Positions 1 through 7,746 of a stretch of 15,765 nucleotides of DNA are shown here, one piece after another. Numbering within the stretch: position 1 is the first letter of the stretch; the number at the start of each line of letters is the position of its first letter. The stretch is from JBHHWH01 sp046756405. Lineage in GTDB: Bacteria; Actinomycetota; Acidimicrobiia; Spongiisociales; ZC4RG35. The notes beneath the pieces are model-generated. The model saw only the letters and a list, made by a program, of their open reading frames with translations, did not search any database and was not told the origin of the DNA. Location: positions 1-15,765 of the forward strand of contig JBHHWH010000055.1 in the NCBI GenBank assembly GCA_046756405.1, given 5' to 3'. The position numbers and the translations under genes were made by a program.

Positions 1-418
1 CCACCCCCCGGGACTCTTCTTCAGCGGTGAGACGACTCCGTTTGGCGGCTTCCCGGCGGACGGCAGCAATATCCATGGCCAGCCACAAACCCACCTCCTC
101 AGAAATACGGGATAGGGCTTCTACCCGGTCTAAGGAGACTCCGTCGGCTAGGGCTTCCCGCAGGTCGGGACGGTCACAGGTCCTACGCATCGTCCCCACC
201 AGTCTCTTCGCAGTATCCGGACCCACATCCAACCTGGCGGCCACCCACTCCTGCATCGACCGAGAACCGTCAGCAGTAGCGATCTGACGCCGATCCAACT
301 CCTCCAGGATCTCCAAATCGAGGGCGTCGAGGCGGGAACGCAGCTCCCGGTTCTTCAGAAGCTGCTGCTCCAGCTGGTCGGTGGTAATACTGTCCCAATC
401 CATCGTGCTAGGGAACAT
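1..418 (-). CDS. DUF222 / 13E12-repeat family protein, N-terminal part (truncated by window edge)
   Basis: An open frame enters from the left edge on the minus strand and gives about 139 residues with no stop. It begins MFPSTMDWDS, runs through an acidic/leucine-rich helix (DQLEQQLLKN, LDALDLEILEELDRRQ), then DGSRSMQEWVAARLDV and PDTAKRLVGTMRR. This pattern (a helix, a Gly-Ser/W-hA segment, then a helix that scores alterations of the REALADG type) is typical of the DUF222/13E12 family in actinobacteria. Full-length members usually end in an HNH nuclease domain; that part lies outside the window, so nuclease function cannot be claimed. The start at 418 is preferred because a perfect TATAAT lies seven bases upstream and there is no Shine-Dalgarno sequence. 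An in-frame ATG at 439 and another at 403 are alternatives. Family recognition is from memory of the family, not from a search. Confidence 0.8.
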   Translation of the reverse strand, partial: MFPSTMDWDSITTDQLEQQLLKNRELRSRLDALDLEILEELDRRQIATADGSRSMQEWVAARLDVGPDTAKRLVGTMRRTCDRPDLREALADGVSLDRVEALSRISEEVGLWLAMDIAAVRREAAKRSRLTAEEESRGV

Positions 419-425
419 GTGTTCG

Positions 426-431
426 ATTATA
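426..431 (-). promoter_or_regulatory. -10 box TATAAT for the DUF222 gene, leaderless arrangement
   Basis: Read on the minus strand, TATAAT is followed by seven bases and then the ATG at 418. Transcription would therefore start at or next to the A of the start codon. The -35 region is poor (no good TTGACA match at 16-18 bp). No Shine-Dalgarno sequence is present, which fits a leaderless mRNA. Confidence 0.55.
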
Positions 432-489
432 ACGCGCATGTAGGAGGAGATAACGAGTTTTTTCCCAACTTTTCGTAAGCCCATCGGGG

Positions 490-518
490 ATGACACCCAC
501 GGATAACCTGCTTAGCAT
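490..518 (+). promoter_or_regulatory. Promoter of the ceramidase-like gene (-35 ATGACA, -10 TAGCAT)
   Basis: ATGACA at 490-495 matches TTGACA in five of six positions. A 17-base spacer leads to TAGCAT at 513-518 (TAnnnT). The GTG start at 525 follows after six bases, so the transcript would be leaderless. No Shine-Dalgarno sequence is seen before the GTG. Confidence 0.55.
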
Positions 519-524
519 TCCCGG

Positions 525-1487
525 GTGCGGTCCCCCTATCGCCCGACCTTCCTAGCCCTCGCCGCCCTCGGGATCTTTGCCGTCCTCTTCATCATCGGCG
601 GAGCGATAGGGTGGTGGGCTCCTGCCCCCTACAAGCAGACGATCGGCGAGGTCTCCCGCTGGTGCGAAAGGGTCGCTGGCGGCCTACTCCGCGAGCCGGC
701 CAACACTTTGGGCAACCTGGGCTTCGTCGTTTCCGGCCTGGCGATGTTTTTGGTGCTGGCCAGGGATACGAAACAGCAGCGGCCCAGAACCAACCCGTTC
801 ATCGGGAATCAGCCGATCGCCCTGCTCTACGCCTCGGCGACCCTCTTCCTCGGTCCCGGCTCGATGGTGATGCACGGCAGCCACACCTTCTTCGGAGCCT
901 GGATCGACAACGTCTCCATGGTCGCCTACATCACCGTGCCCTGGCTCTACAACATGACCATTCTCAGCCGGTGGAAGGACCGGCTGTTCTTCACCGTGTA
1001 CGGATCTGTGGTGGCGGCCTACGCTGCCGGCTACTGGTTCCTGGGACCAGATCTAGGGATCGGACTAGATCTCTTCGGAGTCTCCATCGGGCTGTGGGTC
1101 ATCTCCGAGGTGCTGCACCGGTTCTGGTCTCAGAGGATGCGCCCTGTCTCCGGTCTGGTCGGGTTCGTGGTAGCGGCGGTCTTCGGGATCACACCCGTCG
1201 TAATGCTCAGCGATCCCGCCAACTACTGGTGGGTGGTCCTGTTCTGGGTACCGGCCCTGCTGGCGACAACACCACCGAAGACAACGAGGCGGTACATGCC
1301 CTGGTACTGGGCGGGCGTCGCCTCCTTCCTGGTGGCCTATGCCATCTGGACCACAGGAACCGACAGCCACCCCTGGTGCCGACCGGACTCGCTGCTCCAG
1401 GCCCACGCCATCTGGCATCTCCTGACCGCCCTGGCGACCTGGTGGTTCTTCCTATTCCTGCGCACTGAGCGCCCCACAGGAGCCTGA
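525..1487 (+). CDS. CREST-superfamily (ceramidase-like) multi-pass membrane hydrolase
   Basis: A 320-residue protein with about seven hydrophobic segments. The metal-hydrolase pattern of alkaline ceramidases is visible: Trp46-Cys47-Glu48, then Glu57-Pro-Ala-Asn-Thr; Ser113-x3-His117 in PGSMVMHGSH; Asp128 eleven residues after His117; and His294-x3-His298 in the last helix (QAHAIWHLL). In human ACER3 the matching residues are Ser77, His81, Asp92, His217 and His221, which hold the catalytic zinc, and the Ser/His and His/Asp spacings agree exactly. Cys47 and Cys285 could form the disulfide known in that family. The loop between the Cys and the conserved Glu is two residues shorter than in ACER3 and the Asp of its calcium site is Arg45, so calcium binding is doubtful. 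Likely role: hydrolysis of an amide or ester bond in a membrane lipid. The natural substrate is unknown. It ends three bases before the convergent icmF stop. Confidence 0.75.
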   Translation: MRSPYRPTFLALAALGIFAVLFIIGGAIGWWAPAPYKQTIGEVSRWCERVAGGLLREPANTLGNLGFVVSGLAMFLVLARDTKQQRPRTNPFIGNQPIALLYASATLFLGPGSMVMHGSHTFFGAWIDNVSMVAYITVPWLYNMTILSRWKDRLFFTVYGSVVAAYAAGYWFLGPDLGIGLDLFGVSIGLWVISEVLHRFWSQRMRPVSGLVGFVVAAVFGITPVVMLSDPANYWWVVLFWVPALLATTPPKTTRRYMPWYWAGVASFLVAYAIWTTGTDSHPWCRPDSLLQAHAIWHLLTALATWWFFLFLRTERPTGA

Positions 1488-1490
1488 CCC

Positions 1491-4400
1491 CTACATATTC
1501 CGCCGGTACTGGCCGCCCACGTCGTAGAGAGCCCGGGTCATCTGACCCAACGAGGCCACCTTGGCAGTCTCCATGAGCTGGGCGAAGATGTTCCGCCCCT
1601 TCACCGCCGCCTCCTGGAGGTCGGCCAGAGATTTTTCGGCCGCCTTCTGGTTGCGGTCCTGGAAGGCGCGAAGGTTCTCGATCTGGCGCCTCTTGTCCTC
1701 GTCGGTGGATCGGCGCAGCTCTCCGGGGATCTGAAACGGCGACCCCTCCTTGGACAGGAACGTGTTCACTCCGATGATGGGGAGAGCCCCCGACTCCTTC
1801 TGCTGCTCGTAGTAGAGGGACTCCTCCTGGATCTTGCTCCGCTGGTACTGACGTTCCATCGCCCCCAGCACTCCGCCCCGGGAGTTGATCCGTTCGAATT
1901 CCATCAGCACCGCCTCCTCCACCAGGTCGGTGAGTTCTTCGATGATGAAGCTCCCCTGGAGGGGGTTCTCGTTCTTGGCCAACCCCAGCTCGCGGTTGAT
2001 GATGAGCTGGATCGCCAGCGCCCGGCGCACCGACTCCTCGGTGGGGGTGGTGATGGCCTCGTCATAGGCGTTGGTGTGGAGGCTGTTGGTGTTGTCGTAG
2101 ATGGCGTACAGGGCCTGGAGGGTGGTGCGGATGTCGTTGAAGGAGATCTCCTGGGCGTGCAGGGACCGCCCCGAGGTCTGAATGTGGTATTTGAGCATCT
2201 GGGACCGTTCGTTCCCTCCGTAACGGTGCTTGATCGCCTTGGCCCAAATACGGCGGGCCACCCGGCCGATCACCGCGTATTCGGCGTCGAGCCCGTTGGA
2301 GAAGAAGTAGGAGAGGTTGGGAGCGAAGTCGTCGATGTCCATGCCCCGGGCTAAGTAGTGCTCCACGTAGGTGAACCCGTTGGCCAGGGTGAAGGCGAGC
2401 TGGGTGATGGGGTTGGCCCCTGCTTCGGCCATGTGGTAGCCGCTGATGGAGACCGAGTAGAAGTTGCGGACGTTGTTCTCCACGAAGTACTCCTGGACGT
2501 CGCCCATCATCTTCAAAGCGAACTCGGTGGAGAAGATGCAGGTGTTCTGGGCCTGATCCTCTTTGAGGATGTCGGCTTGGACCGTGCCCCGCACCACCGA
2601 GATGGTTTCCGCCTTGATCTGCTCGTAGACGTCCCGCGGTAGCACCTGGTCGCCTGTAACCCCCAGCAACCGCAGGCCCAGCCCGTTATGTCCGTCGGGA
2701 AGATCGCCGTGGTAGTGGGGCCGGGGGCGGTCCCCGTAGATCTCGTCGATCTTTGCCTCCACACCGTCCCACAAGTCGTTTTCGGTTATGTGTTTCTCGC
2801 AGGCCTGGTCGATGGCGGTGTTCATGAAGAAGGCCAGGATCATCGGCGCCGGGCCGTTGATGGTCATCGACACCGAAGTGGAGGGGTCGCAGAGGTCGAA
2901 ACCCGAGTAGAGCTTCTTGGCGTCGTCGAGGGTGGGGACCGACACCCCCGAGTTGCCCACCTTCCCGTAGATGTCAGGCCGCTCGTGGGGGTCTTCGCCG
3001 TAGAGGGTCACCGAGTCGAAGGCGGTGGAGAGGCGCTTGGCTGCCATGTCCGCCGCCAAGTAGTGGAAGCGACGGTTGGTCTGCTCCGGTGGTCCCTCAC
3101 CGGCGAACATTCGGGTGGGGTCCTCCTGGGTGCGCTTGAACGGATAGACCCCGGCGGTGTAGGGGAACCGTCCCGGAACGTTCTCCTGAAGCAGCCAGTA
3201 GAGGCGGTCGCCCCAGGACCGGTATCGGGGTAGAGCGACTTTGGGCACCCTGGTGTGGGCCAGGGTCTCGTGGTGGAGGGGGGCCCGGATCTCTCTGCCC
3301 CTCACGTAGTAGACGAACTCCTCCCCCGAGTATTCGGCCACCATGCCGTCCCACCGTTCCAGGGCTCGTAGGTTCTCGGGGTGGATCTGTTCGGTGACCT
3401 GCCTGATCTCCTCGGAGACGTCGGCAACCTCCCCGGCGGCCTTCAGGCGGTACAGCTTTTCCGCCGCCTCCGCCTGCTCTTTCGCCCACTGGTCGTAGCG
3501 GCGGATCTCTTCGGTGATCTCCGCCAGGTAGCGGGTGCGGTGGGGCGGAATCACATGCTGCTTGTCCGACTCGCCAGTGGGTAGGTCGAGGGTGGAGACC
3601 AACTCCATACCCTTTTCGTTGAGAGCATCGACCAAAGCCAGATAGAAGCGGTTGGTGCCAGGGTCGTTGAAGTCCGAGGCGATGGTCAGATAGATGGGGA
3701 GCTGGTCTTCATCGACGTCGAAAGCCATGTGATTGCGCTTGTACTGCTTGCGGACGTCCCGCAGGGCGTCGAGGGCACCCTCCTTGTCGGCCTTGTTGAT
3801 CACCACCAGGTCGGCGAAGTCCAGCATGTCGATCTTCTCCAACTGGGTGGCAGCCCCGTAGTCGGGGGTCATCACGTAGACGGCCAGGTCGGAGAAGTCG
3901 ACGATCTCGGTATCGGACTGGCCGATCCCAGAGGTCTCCAGGACCACCAGGTCGTAGCCGGCGGCCTTGGCCACGTCTATCGCTCGGTGGACGTGGGGAG
4001 ACAACGCCAGGTTGGCCTGCCGGGTGGCCAGCGACCGCATGTAGGCCCGGGGATGGGGCAGGGAGTTCATCCGGATGCGATCACCGAGTAGGGCACCGCC
4101 CGACTTCCGCTTGGAGGGGTCCACGGAGATGATCGCTACCCGCAGGTCGGCGAAGTTGAGGAGCAGCCTCCGGACGATCTCGTCGACCAGACTCGACTTG
4201 CCCGAGCCGCCAGTGCCGGTGACCCCGACCACGGGAGCGCGGGACTCCGCGGCCCATTTCTCCACCTTCTCGAAGACATCGAGATACTTATTGGGATAAT
4301 TCTCAGCGGCGGAGATCAACCGGGCGACCATGGCCGGTTGGGCGGTGTTCAACGCCGCCAGATCGAAGTCGTCGGGAAGCTCACCCAGGGGGAAGTCGGA

Positions 4401-4832
4401 GCGGGCGATCATGTCGTTGACCATCCCCTGGAGACCGAGTTCACGCCCGTCGTCGGGCGAGTAGACGCGGGTGATCCCGTACCTCTGGAGTTCTTCACCC
4501 TCAGTGGGGAGGATGGTGCCTCCGCCTCCACCGAAGACGCGGACCTGGTGGGCGCCGCGTTCGACGAGGAGGTCCCGCACGTAGCGGTAGAACTCCATAT
4601 GACCGCCCTGATAGGAGGTGACCGCTATCGCCTGGACGTCCTCTTCGATAGCCGTCTCCACGATGTCTAGGGCGCTGCGGCTGTGACCGAGGTGGATGAC
4701 CTCAGCCCCCGTCGCCTGGAGGATGCGCCGGAAAATGTTGATCGAGGCGTCGTGACCATCGAAGAGGGTCGTGGCGGTCACGAACCGCACCTTGTGGGTG
4801 GGTCTCACTCTCTCAATGGGCGCATGGTTCAT
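1491..4832 (-). CDS. icmF: IcmF: fused isobutyryl-CoA mutase with G-protein chaperone
   Basis: A 1113-residue protein with the complete IcmF order. Residues 13-150 form the B12-binding domain (Asp25-Gly-His27, the base-off cobalamin ligand His). Residues 200-410 form the MeaI-type GTPase: P-loop GVTGTGGSGKSS at 203-214, DPSKRKSGGALLGDR near 238-252, ETSGIGQSD at 299-307 and NKAD at 346-349. A helical linker follows, and the radical mutase barrel runs from about 540 to the end. Two residues decide substrate type: Phe577 (RMFAGEG) and Gln763 (DILKEDQAQNT) sit where methylmalonyl-CoA mutase has Tyr89 and Arg207 (P. shermanii numbering). The Phe/Gln pair is the isobutyryl/n-butyryl-CoA type. The enzyme interconverts isobutyryl-CoA and butyryl-CoA with adenosylcobalamin, linking valine catabolism to fatty-acid oxidation. 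It stands alone, divergent from the gene at 4923. No strong Shine-Dalgarno sequence precedes the ATG. Confidence 0.95.
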   Translation of the reverse strand: MNHAPIERVRPTHKVRFVTATTLFDGHDASINIFRRILQATGAEVIHLGHSRSALDIVETAIEEDVQAIAVTSYQGGHMEFYRYVRDLLVERGAHQVRVFGGGGGTILPTEGEELQRYGITRVYSPDDGRELGLQGMVNDMIARSDFPLGELPDDFDLAALNTAQPAMVARLISAAENYPNKYLDVFEKVEKWAAESRAPVVGVTGTGGSGKSSLVDEIVRRLLLNFADLRVAIISVDPSKRKSGGALLGDRIRMNSLPHPRAYMRSLATRQANLALSPHVHRAIDVAKAAGYDLVVLETSGIGQSDTEIVDFSDLAVYVMTPDYGAATQLEKIDMLDFADLVVINKADKEGALDALRDVRKQYKRNHMAFDVDEDQLPIYLTIASDFNDPGTNRFYLALVDALNEKGMELVSTLDLPTGESDKQHVIPPHRTRYLAEITEEIRRYDQWAKEQAEAAEKLYRLKAAGEVADVSEEIRQVTEQIHPENLRALERWDGMVAEYSGEEFVYYVRGREIRAPLHHETLAHTRVPKVALPRYRSWGDRLYWLLQENVPGRFPYTAGVYPFKRTQEDPTRMFAGEGPPEQTNRRFHYLAADMAAKRLSTAFDSVTLYGEDPHERPDIYGKVGNSGVSVPTLDDAKKLYSGFDLCDPSTSVSMTINGPAPMILAFFMNTAIDQACEKHITENDLWDGVEAKIDEIYGDRPRPHYHGDLPDGHNGLGLRLLGVTGDQVLPRDVYEQIKAETISVVRGTVQADILKEDQAQNTCIFSTEFALKMMGDVQEYFVENNVRNFYSVSISGYHMAEAGANPITQLAFTLANGFTYVEHYLARGMDIDDFAPNLSYFFSNGLDAEYAVIGRVARRIWAKAIKHRYGGNERSQMLKYHIQTSGRSLHAQEISFNDIRTTLQALYAIYDNTNSLHTNAYDEAITTPTEESVRRALAIQLIINRELGLAKNENPLQGSFIIEELTDLVEEAVLMEFERINSRGGVLGAMERQYQRSKIQEESLYYEQQKESGALPIIGVNTFLSKEGSPFQIPGELRRSTDEDKRRQIENLRAFQDRNQKAAEKSLADLQEAAVKGRNIFAQLMETAKVASLGQMTRALYDVGGQYRRNM

Positions 4833-4910
4833 AGAAGGTCCGGGGACTAGTACAAACTGTACCCGGGAATATGGGAATTCTCCCTTGTTCCATCCTGGGC
4901 TCTCCTGGAG

Positions 4911-4916
4911 TAGATT
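4911..4916 (+). promoter_or_regulatory. -10 box TAGATT, leaderless arrangement
   Basis: TAGATT is followed by six bases and the ATG at 4923. The only purine-rich candidate (GGAG, 4907-4910) is twelve bases from the start, too far for a usual Shine-Dalgarno sequence. TTGTTC at 4885-4890 is a weak -35 with a long 20-base spacer. Confidence 0.45.
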
Positions 4917-4922
4917 GAATGT

Positions 4923-5231
4923 ATGGCGCTTTTCCGTGGACGGCTCCGGGGTCCCAATCTCGAGCCCAGCACAGTGACAGTCCAGATCGCCGACGGGCGC
5001 TTCCGAATCTCGTCGGGGAGGATCAAGCTCGGCTCGTGGCCACTAGAGGGGGTCCGTGCTAAACGCCTCTCCATCTACCGGTTCTCGCTGGACATCAACG
5101 GAGACTTCTTCGAGTTCACTCCTGAGGATCCCACCTCCTTCTCCGAGGAGGTCGGTGCAGTGGTCGACCTCACCGAGACCCGTGGCAAGTTCGGCCTGAA
5201 GGAGCGTATCGAGCAGGCCGCCCGCGGCTGA
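4923..5231 (+). CDS. Small protein of unknown function (102 aa)
   Basis: I do not recognise this family. The protein has no membrane segment and no cysteine. It is rich in short alternating strands (TVTVQIADGRFRI, LSIYRFSLDI, DFFEFTPED), like a small beta-barrel or PH-like fold, and ends in an amphipathic charged helix (GKFGLKERIEQAARG). Such small strand-rich proteins often act as adaptors, but no function follows from this. It is probably the first gene of a unit with the SGNH hydrolase (31-base gap) and the split-barrel protein. Coding quality is good: codon use matches its neighbours and the start lies behind a -10 box in leaderless spacing. Confidence 0.75.
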   Translation: MALFRGRLRGPNLEPSTVTVQIADGRFRISSGRIKLGSWPLEGVRAKRLSIYRFSLDINGDFFEFTPEDPTSFSEEVGAVVDLTETRGKFGLKERIEQAARG

Positions 5232-5250
5232 TCAACTGGCACTTCCCGCC

Positions 5251-5256
5251 TACCCT
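5251..5256 (+). promoter_or_regulatory. Possible -10 box TACCCT before the SGNH hydrolase gene
   Basis: TACCCT is followed by six bases and the ATG at 5263, and no Shine-Dalgarno sequence is present. This suggests an internal leaderless promoter in the gap after the small gene, though read-through from 4911 is equally possible. The -35 region is poor. Confidence 0.35.
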
Positions 5257-5262
5257 GATCAC

Positions 5263-6009
5263 ATGCTGATACGAATCCTGAAGAAGGGTTTTCTCGCCGC
5301 CTTCGCCGTCCTCGGTCTGGAGGCCGCCTACGCGGTGCTGCGTCCGGCCCCCGAACTTCCTGAATTCGATCCCTCAGCCACCTTAGGTGACCCCAATAAC
5401 CCGCCGTTGCGGGTGGCCGTGTTGGGGGACTCTTCGGTCACCGCCCCCGGGGTTTCCGGGCCCGACGAGATCTGGGTCACCCTTGTCTGCAAGAGGCTTG
5501 CCGAAACCCACCATGTCACCCTCAAGTCCTTCGCCGTCGGAGGCTCCAAAGCATCGGATCTGATCGAGAACCAGCTCGAAGACGCCATCGCCTTCGAGCC
5601 TGACCTCATCTTCGTTTCCGTGGGCGCCAACGACGCCCTCAGGTTCATACCCAAGCAAAGGTTCCGGCAGAACCTGGACTACCTGATCGGCAGGCTGGCA
5701 GAGACCGGCGCCCTCGTGGTCCAGAGCGGAGTCGGTGATCTGGGGACCATCCCCCGGTTCCATCCGCCGTTGCGGAACCTGATGACCCGACGGGGAGCAG
5801 CCTTCGACGCCATCCACCGCGAGGTGGCGGCCAGACATGGAACTGTGGTGATCGACCGACGCGACGAGGACGCCGAGCCCTGGTACAACGAACGTGAACT
5901 ATGGGCCGAGGACCTCTTCCACGTCAGCGCCGCGGGACATGCTCTCTGGGCAGAGATGGTGTGGCGAACCGTCGCCCCCCTCTTCGCCAAGGCCGATGCG
6001 GAGCGCTGA
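5263..6009 (+). CDS. Membrane-anchored SGNH/GDSL hydrolase
   Basis: A 248-residue protein. Residues 1-27 are a basic start (LIRILKKG) followed by a hydrophobic stretch with no clear cleavage site or lipobox, so the enzyme is probably anchored with its catalytic domain outside. The four SGNH blocks are in order: Gly55-Asp56-Ser57 (nucleophile) in VAVLGDSS, the block II glycine in FAVGGS (92-95), Gly121-Ala-Asn123-Asp in VSVGANDAL, and Asp217-x2-His220 in EDLFHVSAAGHALW. All catalytic residues are present. The family cleaves esters or acyl groups of lipids, sugars or cell-wall polymers; the substrate cannot be read from sequence. The last 14 bases overlap the next gene, pointing to co-translation. 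Confidence 0.88.
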   Translation: MLIRILKKGFLAAFAVLGLEAAYAVLRPAPELPEFDPSATLGDPNNPPLRVAVLGDSSVTAPGVSGPDEIWVTLVCKRLAETHHVTLKSFAVGGSKASDLIENQLEDAIAFEPDLIFVSVGANDALRFIPKQRFRQNLDYLIGRLAETGALVVQSGVGDLGTIPRFHPPLRNLMTRRGAAFDAIHREVAARHGTVVIDRRDEDAEPWYNERELWAEDLFHVSAAGHALWAEMVWRTVAPLFAKADAER

Positions 6010-6409
6010 GGCCCTCGAGAGATTCCGATCGGCCCGGGTGGCCCGCCTCGCCACCATCACCCCCGAGGGGCATCCCCACATCGTGCCGGTGACCTTTGCT
6101 GCGGAGGATGGCCGGGCGTTCACCATGGTTGACCACAAGCCGAAGACCACCCGCCACCTCCAGCGGCTGATCAACATCGAAGCCGAACCGAGGGTGGCGC
6201 TGCTCGTCGACCACTACAACGACGACTGGGAGCGGCTTTGGTGGGTGCGGGTCGACGGTACCGCCGCCGTCCACGATCGAGACGAGGTGTGGCAACACGG
6301 CCGTCAGCTCCTGGAGGCCAAGTACCCCCAGTATCGAGGCCGGCCACCCGAAGGACAGGCCATCGTTGTCGGGATCACCCGGGTCGCCTCCTGGGAGAGC
6401 ACACCCTGA
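5996..6409 (+). CDS. Split-barrel flavin/F420-binding protein, Rv0121-type PPOX family
   Basis: A 137-residue protein starting MRSAEALERFRSARVARLATI; a longer upstream reading frame exists but would overlap most of the SGNH C-terminus. The start at 5996 gives the usual family length and overlaps the SGNH stop by 14 bases. ARVARLATITPEGHPHIVPVTF is the standard first strand pair of pyridoxamine-phosphate-oxidase-like barrels. The motif DHKPKTTRHLQRLINIEAEPRVALLVDHYNDDWERLWWVRV is characteristic of the actinobacterial group annotated as probable F420-dependent enzymes (Mycobacterium Rv0121). It likely binds F420 or a flavin and reduces or protects an unknown substrate. The 3' end overlaps the convergent folate gene by 35 bases. 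Confidence 0.85.
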   Translation: MRSAEALERFRSARVARLATITPEGHPHIVPVTFAAEDGRAFTMVDHKPKTTRHLQRLINIEAEPRVALLVDHYNDDWERLWWVRVDGTAAVHDRDEVWQHGRQLLEAKYPQYRGRPPEGQAIVVGITRVASWESTP

Positions 6410-6926
6410 CTCCCTTCTCGGTGGCCAGCCAGTCGACCCTCTGGTCGTGCTCGGCGGAGGGCACCGTCTCAAGCACCCGGGCCTCCACCGTCACCCCCAC
6501 CGCGTCGCTACCCGGTCGTCGCTGAACCAGCACCCGGTCGTAGTAACCGCCGCCCCGTCCGAGACGCGCCCCCGTCTCGTCGAAGGCCACCCCGGGCACC
6601 AGGAAGACGTCGATCTCGGGCACCGGGACCACGGCGCCTCGGGCTGTGGGCTGTTCCATGCCTAGCGAGTGCCGCTCCCGTGGAACGTCCCGGTCTCTGA
6701 AGGTGATTGTCCCGTCGGCCTCCACGCGGGGAAGAACCCACCGCCAACCCGGGAGGCGCGCGAAGAGAGGCATCACATCGACTTCGTCGCTGAGGGCTAG
6801 ATAGGCGGCGGCGGTGCCGGGAAGACGCGACGAAAACCAGGCGAACAACCCCGCCATCACCAGCTGGCCTACCTCGGGGTCGAGGGGGCCTTTGAGCAGG
6901 CCTCTGATCTCTCCTTTTTCGTCCAT
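6375..6926 (-). CDS. 5-formyltetrahydrofolate cyclo-ligase
   Basis: A 183-residue protein when started at the ATG at 6926. The longer open frame to 7181 would run under the divergent PlsC gene and has no family features. The signature is VPGVAFDETGARLGRGGGYYDR at residues 110-131, the ATP/phosphate loop of the MTHFS family. The middle region (TAAAYLALSDEVDVMPLF) matches the usual strand that follows the N-terminal helices. The enzyme uses ATP to convert 5-formyl-THF to 5,10-methenyl-THF, recovering folate for one-carbon metabolism. The N-terminus is short of the basic helix often seen in the family (only MDEKGEIRGLLK). No Shine-Dalgarno sequence is clear; TACTCT (6954 to 6949) is a possible -10 that would leave a very short leader. 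Confidence 0.88.
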   Translation of the reverse strand: MDEKGEIRGLLKGPLDPEVGQLVMAGLFAWFSSRLPGTAAAYLALSDEVDVMPLFARLPGWRWVLPRVEADGTITFRDRDVPRERHSLGMEQPTARGAVVPVPEIDVFLVPGVAFDETGARLGRGGGYYDRVLVQRRPGSDAVGVTVEARVLETVPSAEHDQRVDWLATEKGVRVCSPRRRPG

Positions 6927-6965
6927 CACAACTCGGCTCGGGCAAGCCAGAGTATCGGCTACCGC

Positions 6966-6971
6966 TAGCCT
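6966..6971 (+). promoter_or_regulatory. -10 box TAGCCT before plsC, leaderless arrangement
   Basis: TAGCCT is followed by seven bases and the GTG at 6979. The AAGGG just before the GTG is too close (one base) to act as a ribosome site. This supports the GTG start over longer frames. No good -35 is visible. Confidence 0.4.
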
Positions 6972-6978
6972 CAAGGGT

Positions 6979-7725
6979 GTGCGCTGGCCGTTGATCGTCG
7001 TAAGAAGCATCTTCGCCTGGGCTGTGGGGGTCCTGGCCACCATCGTCGGGGCGACATCGCTCATCGTCATCGCCCTGATCAACGACACCTCCCCGATGAT
7101 CGAGAAGGTGATACGGACCTGGGCACGAACCTGGTTCGTTGCGTCGGGAAGCCGCCTGGAGGTTCGGGGTTCGGTGAACATCGACCCTGACCGGTCCTAT
7201 GTGGTGGTCGCCAACCACCTCTCCTCCTTGGACATCATGACCTGTTTCCTCGCTGTTCCCCTCCCGATCCGTTTCTTGGCGAAAAAGGAGCTGTTCAAGA
7301 TTCCCCTTTTCGCCCACGGCATGAGGGCAGTCGGGATCATCGAGGTGGACCGAGCTGCCCGCTCGAAGGTGCACGAGAGCGTCAACCGTCAGGCCGCGAA
7401 GCTGATCGCCAAGAAGCGGAGCCTGATCATCTACCCGGAGGGCACCCGTCCTAGGGACGGGGTGATGAAGCCCTTCAAGAAGGGGGCGTTCACCATCGCC
7501 ATCGACAACCAGCTACCGGTGCTCCCCCTCTCCATCCACGGTACCTATGAGGCCTGGCCCCCCGACCAGCCGTGGATCTTCGGCGGGAAGGTGTCAGCGA
7601 TCGTCGACCCGCCCATCGAGACAGAGGGCATGACTTCCAATGACGTCGAGGCCCTCCGTGACAAGGTACGAGCCATGATCGCCTCCCGGGTCACCGAGAT
7701 GGGCGGCAGAGTCGGAACGGCGTAG
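6979..7725 (+). CDS. 1-acylglycerol-3-phosphate O-acyltransferase (PlsC family)
   Basis: A 248-residue protein from GTG at 6979. A hydrophobic helix at residues 11-33 anchors it in the membrane. The acyltransferase blocks are present: Asn79-His80-x4-Asp85 (ANHLSSLDIM, catalytic), FLAKKELFKIPLFAHGMRAVGIIEVDR (block II, 99-125), and YPEGTRPRD with Glu154 and Arg157 (block III, phosphate binding). VLPLSIHGTYEAWPP is block IV. It moves an acyl chain to lysophosphatidate to make phosphatidate in phospholipid synthesis. Related members use other acyl acceptors, and an actinobacterium usually has several copies, so plsC is not assigned with certainty. It is divergent from the folate gene (52-base gap) and convergent with the molybdoenzyme. 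Confidence 0.9.
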   Translation: MRWPLIVVRSIFAWAVGVLATIVGATSLIVIALINDTSPMIEKVIRTWARTWFVASGSRLEVRGSVNIDPDRSYVVVANHLSSLDIMTCFLAVPLPIRFLAKKELFKIPLFAHGMRAVGIIEVDRAARSKVHESVNRQAAKLIAKKRSLIIYPEGTRPRDGVMKPFKKGAFTIAIDNQLPVLPLSIHGTYEAWPPDQPWIFGGKVSAIVDPPIETEGMTSNDVEALRDKVRAMIASRVTEMGGRVGTA

Positions 7726-7746
7726 GACGTTCTCTTCCTGCGTCGA

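Noticed and set aside
27..287. 86-residue open frame on the plus strand
   Set aside because: It is Ser/Arg-rich and opposite the DUF222 frame, which explains the region.
1491..4832. Methylmalonyl-CoA mutase large subunit
   Set aside because: The single-chain order B12 domain, GTPase, mutase and the Phe577/Gln763 pair identify IcmF.
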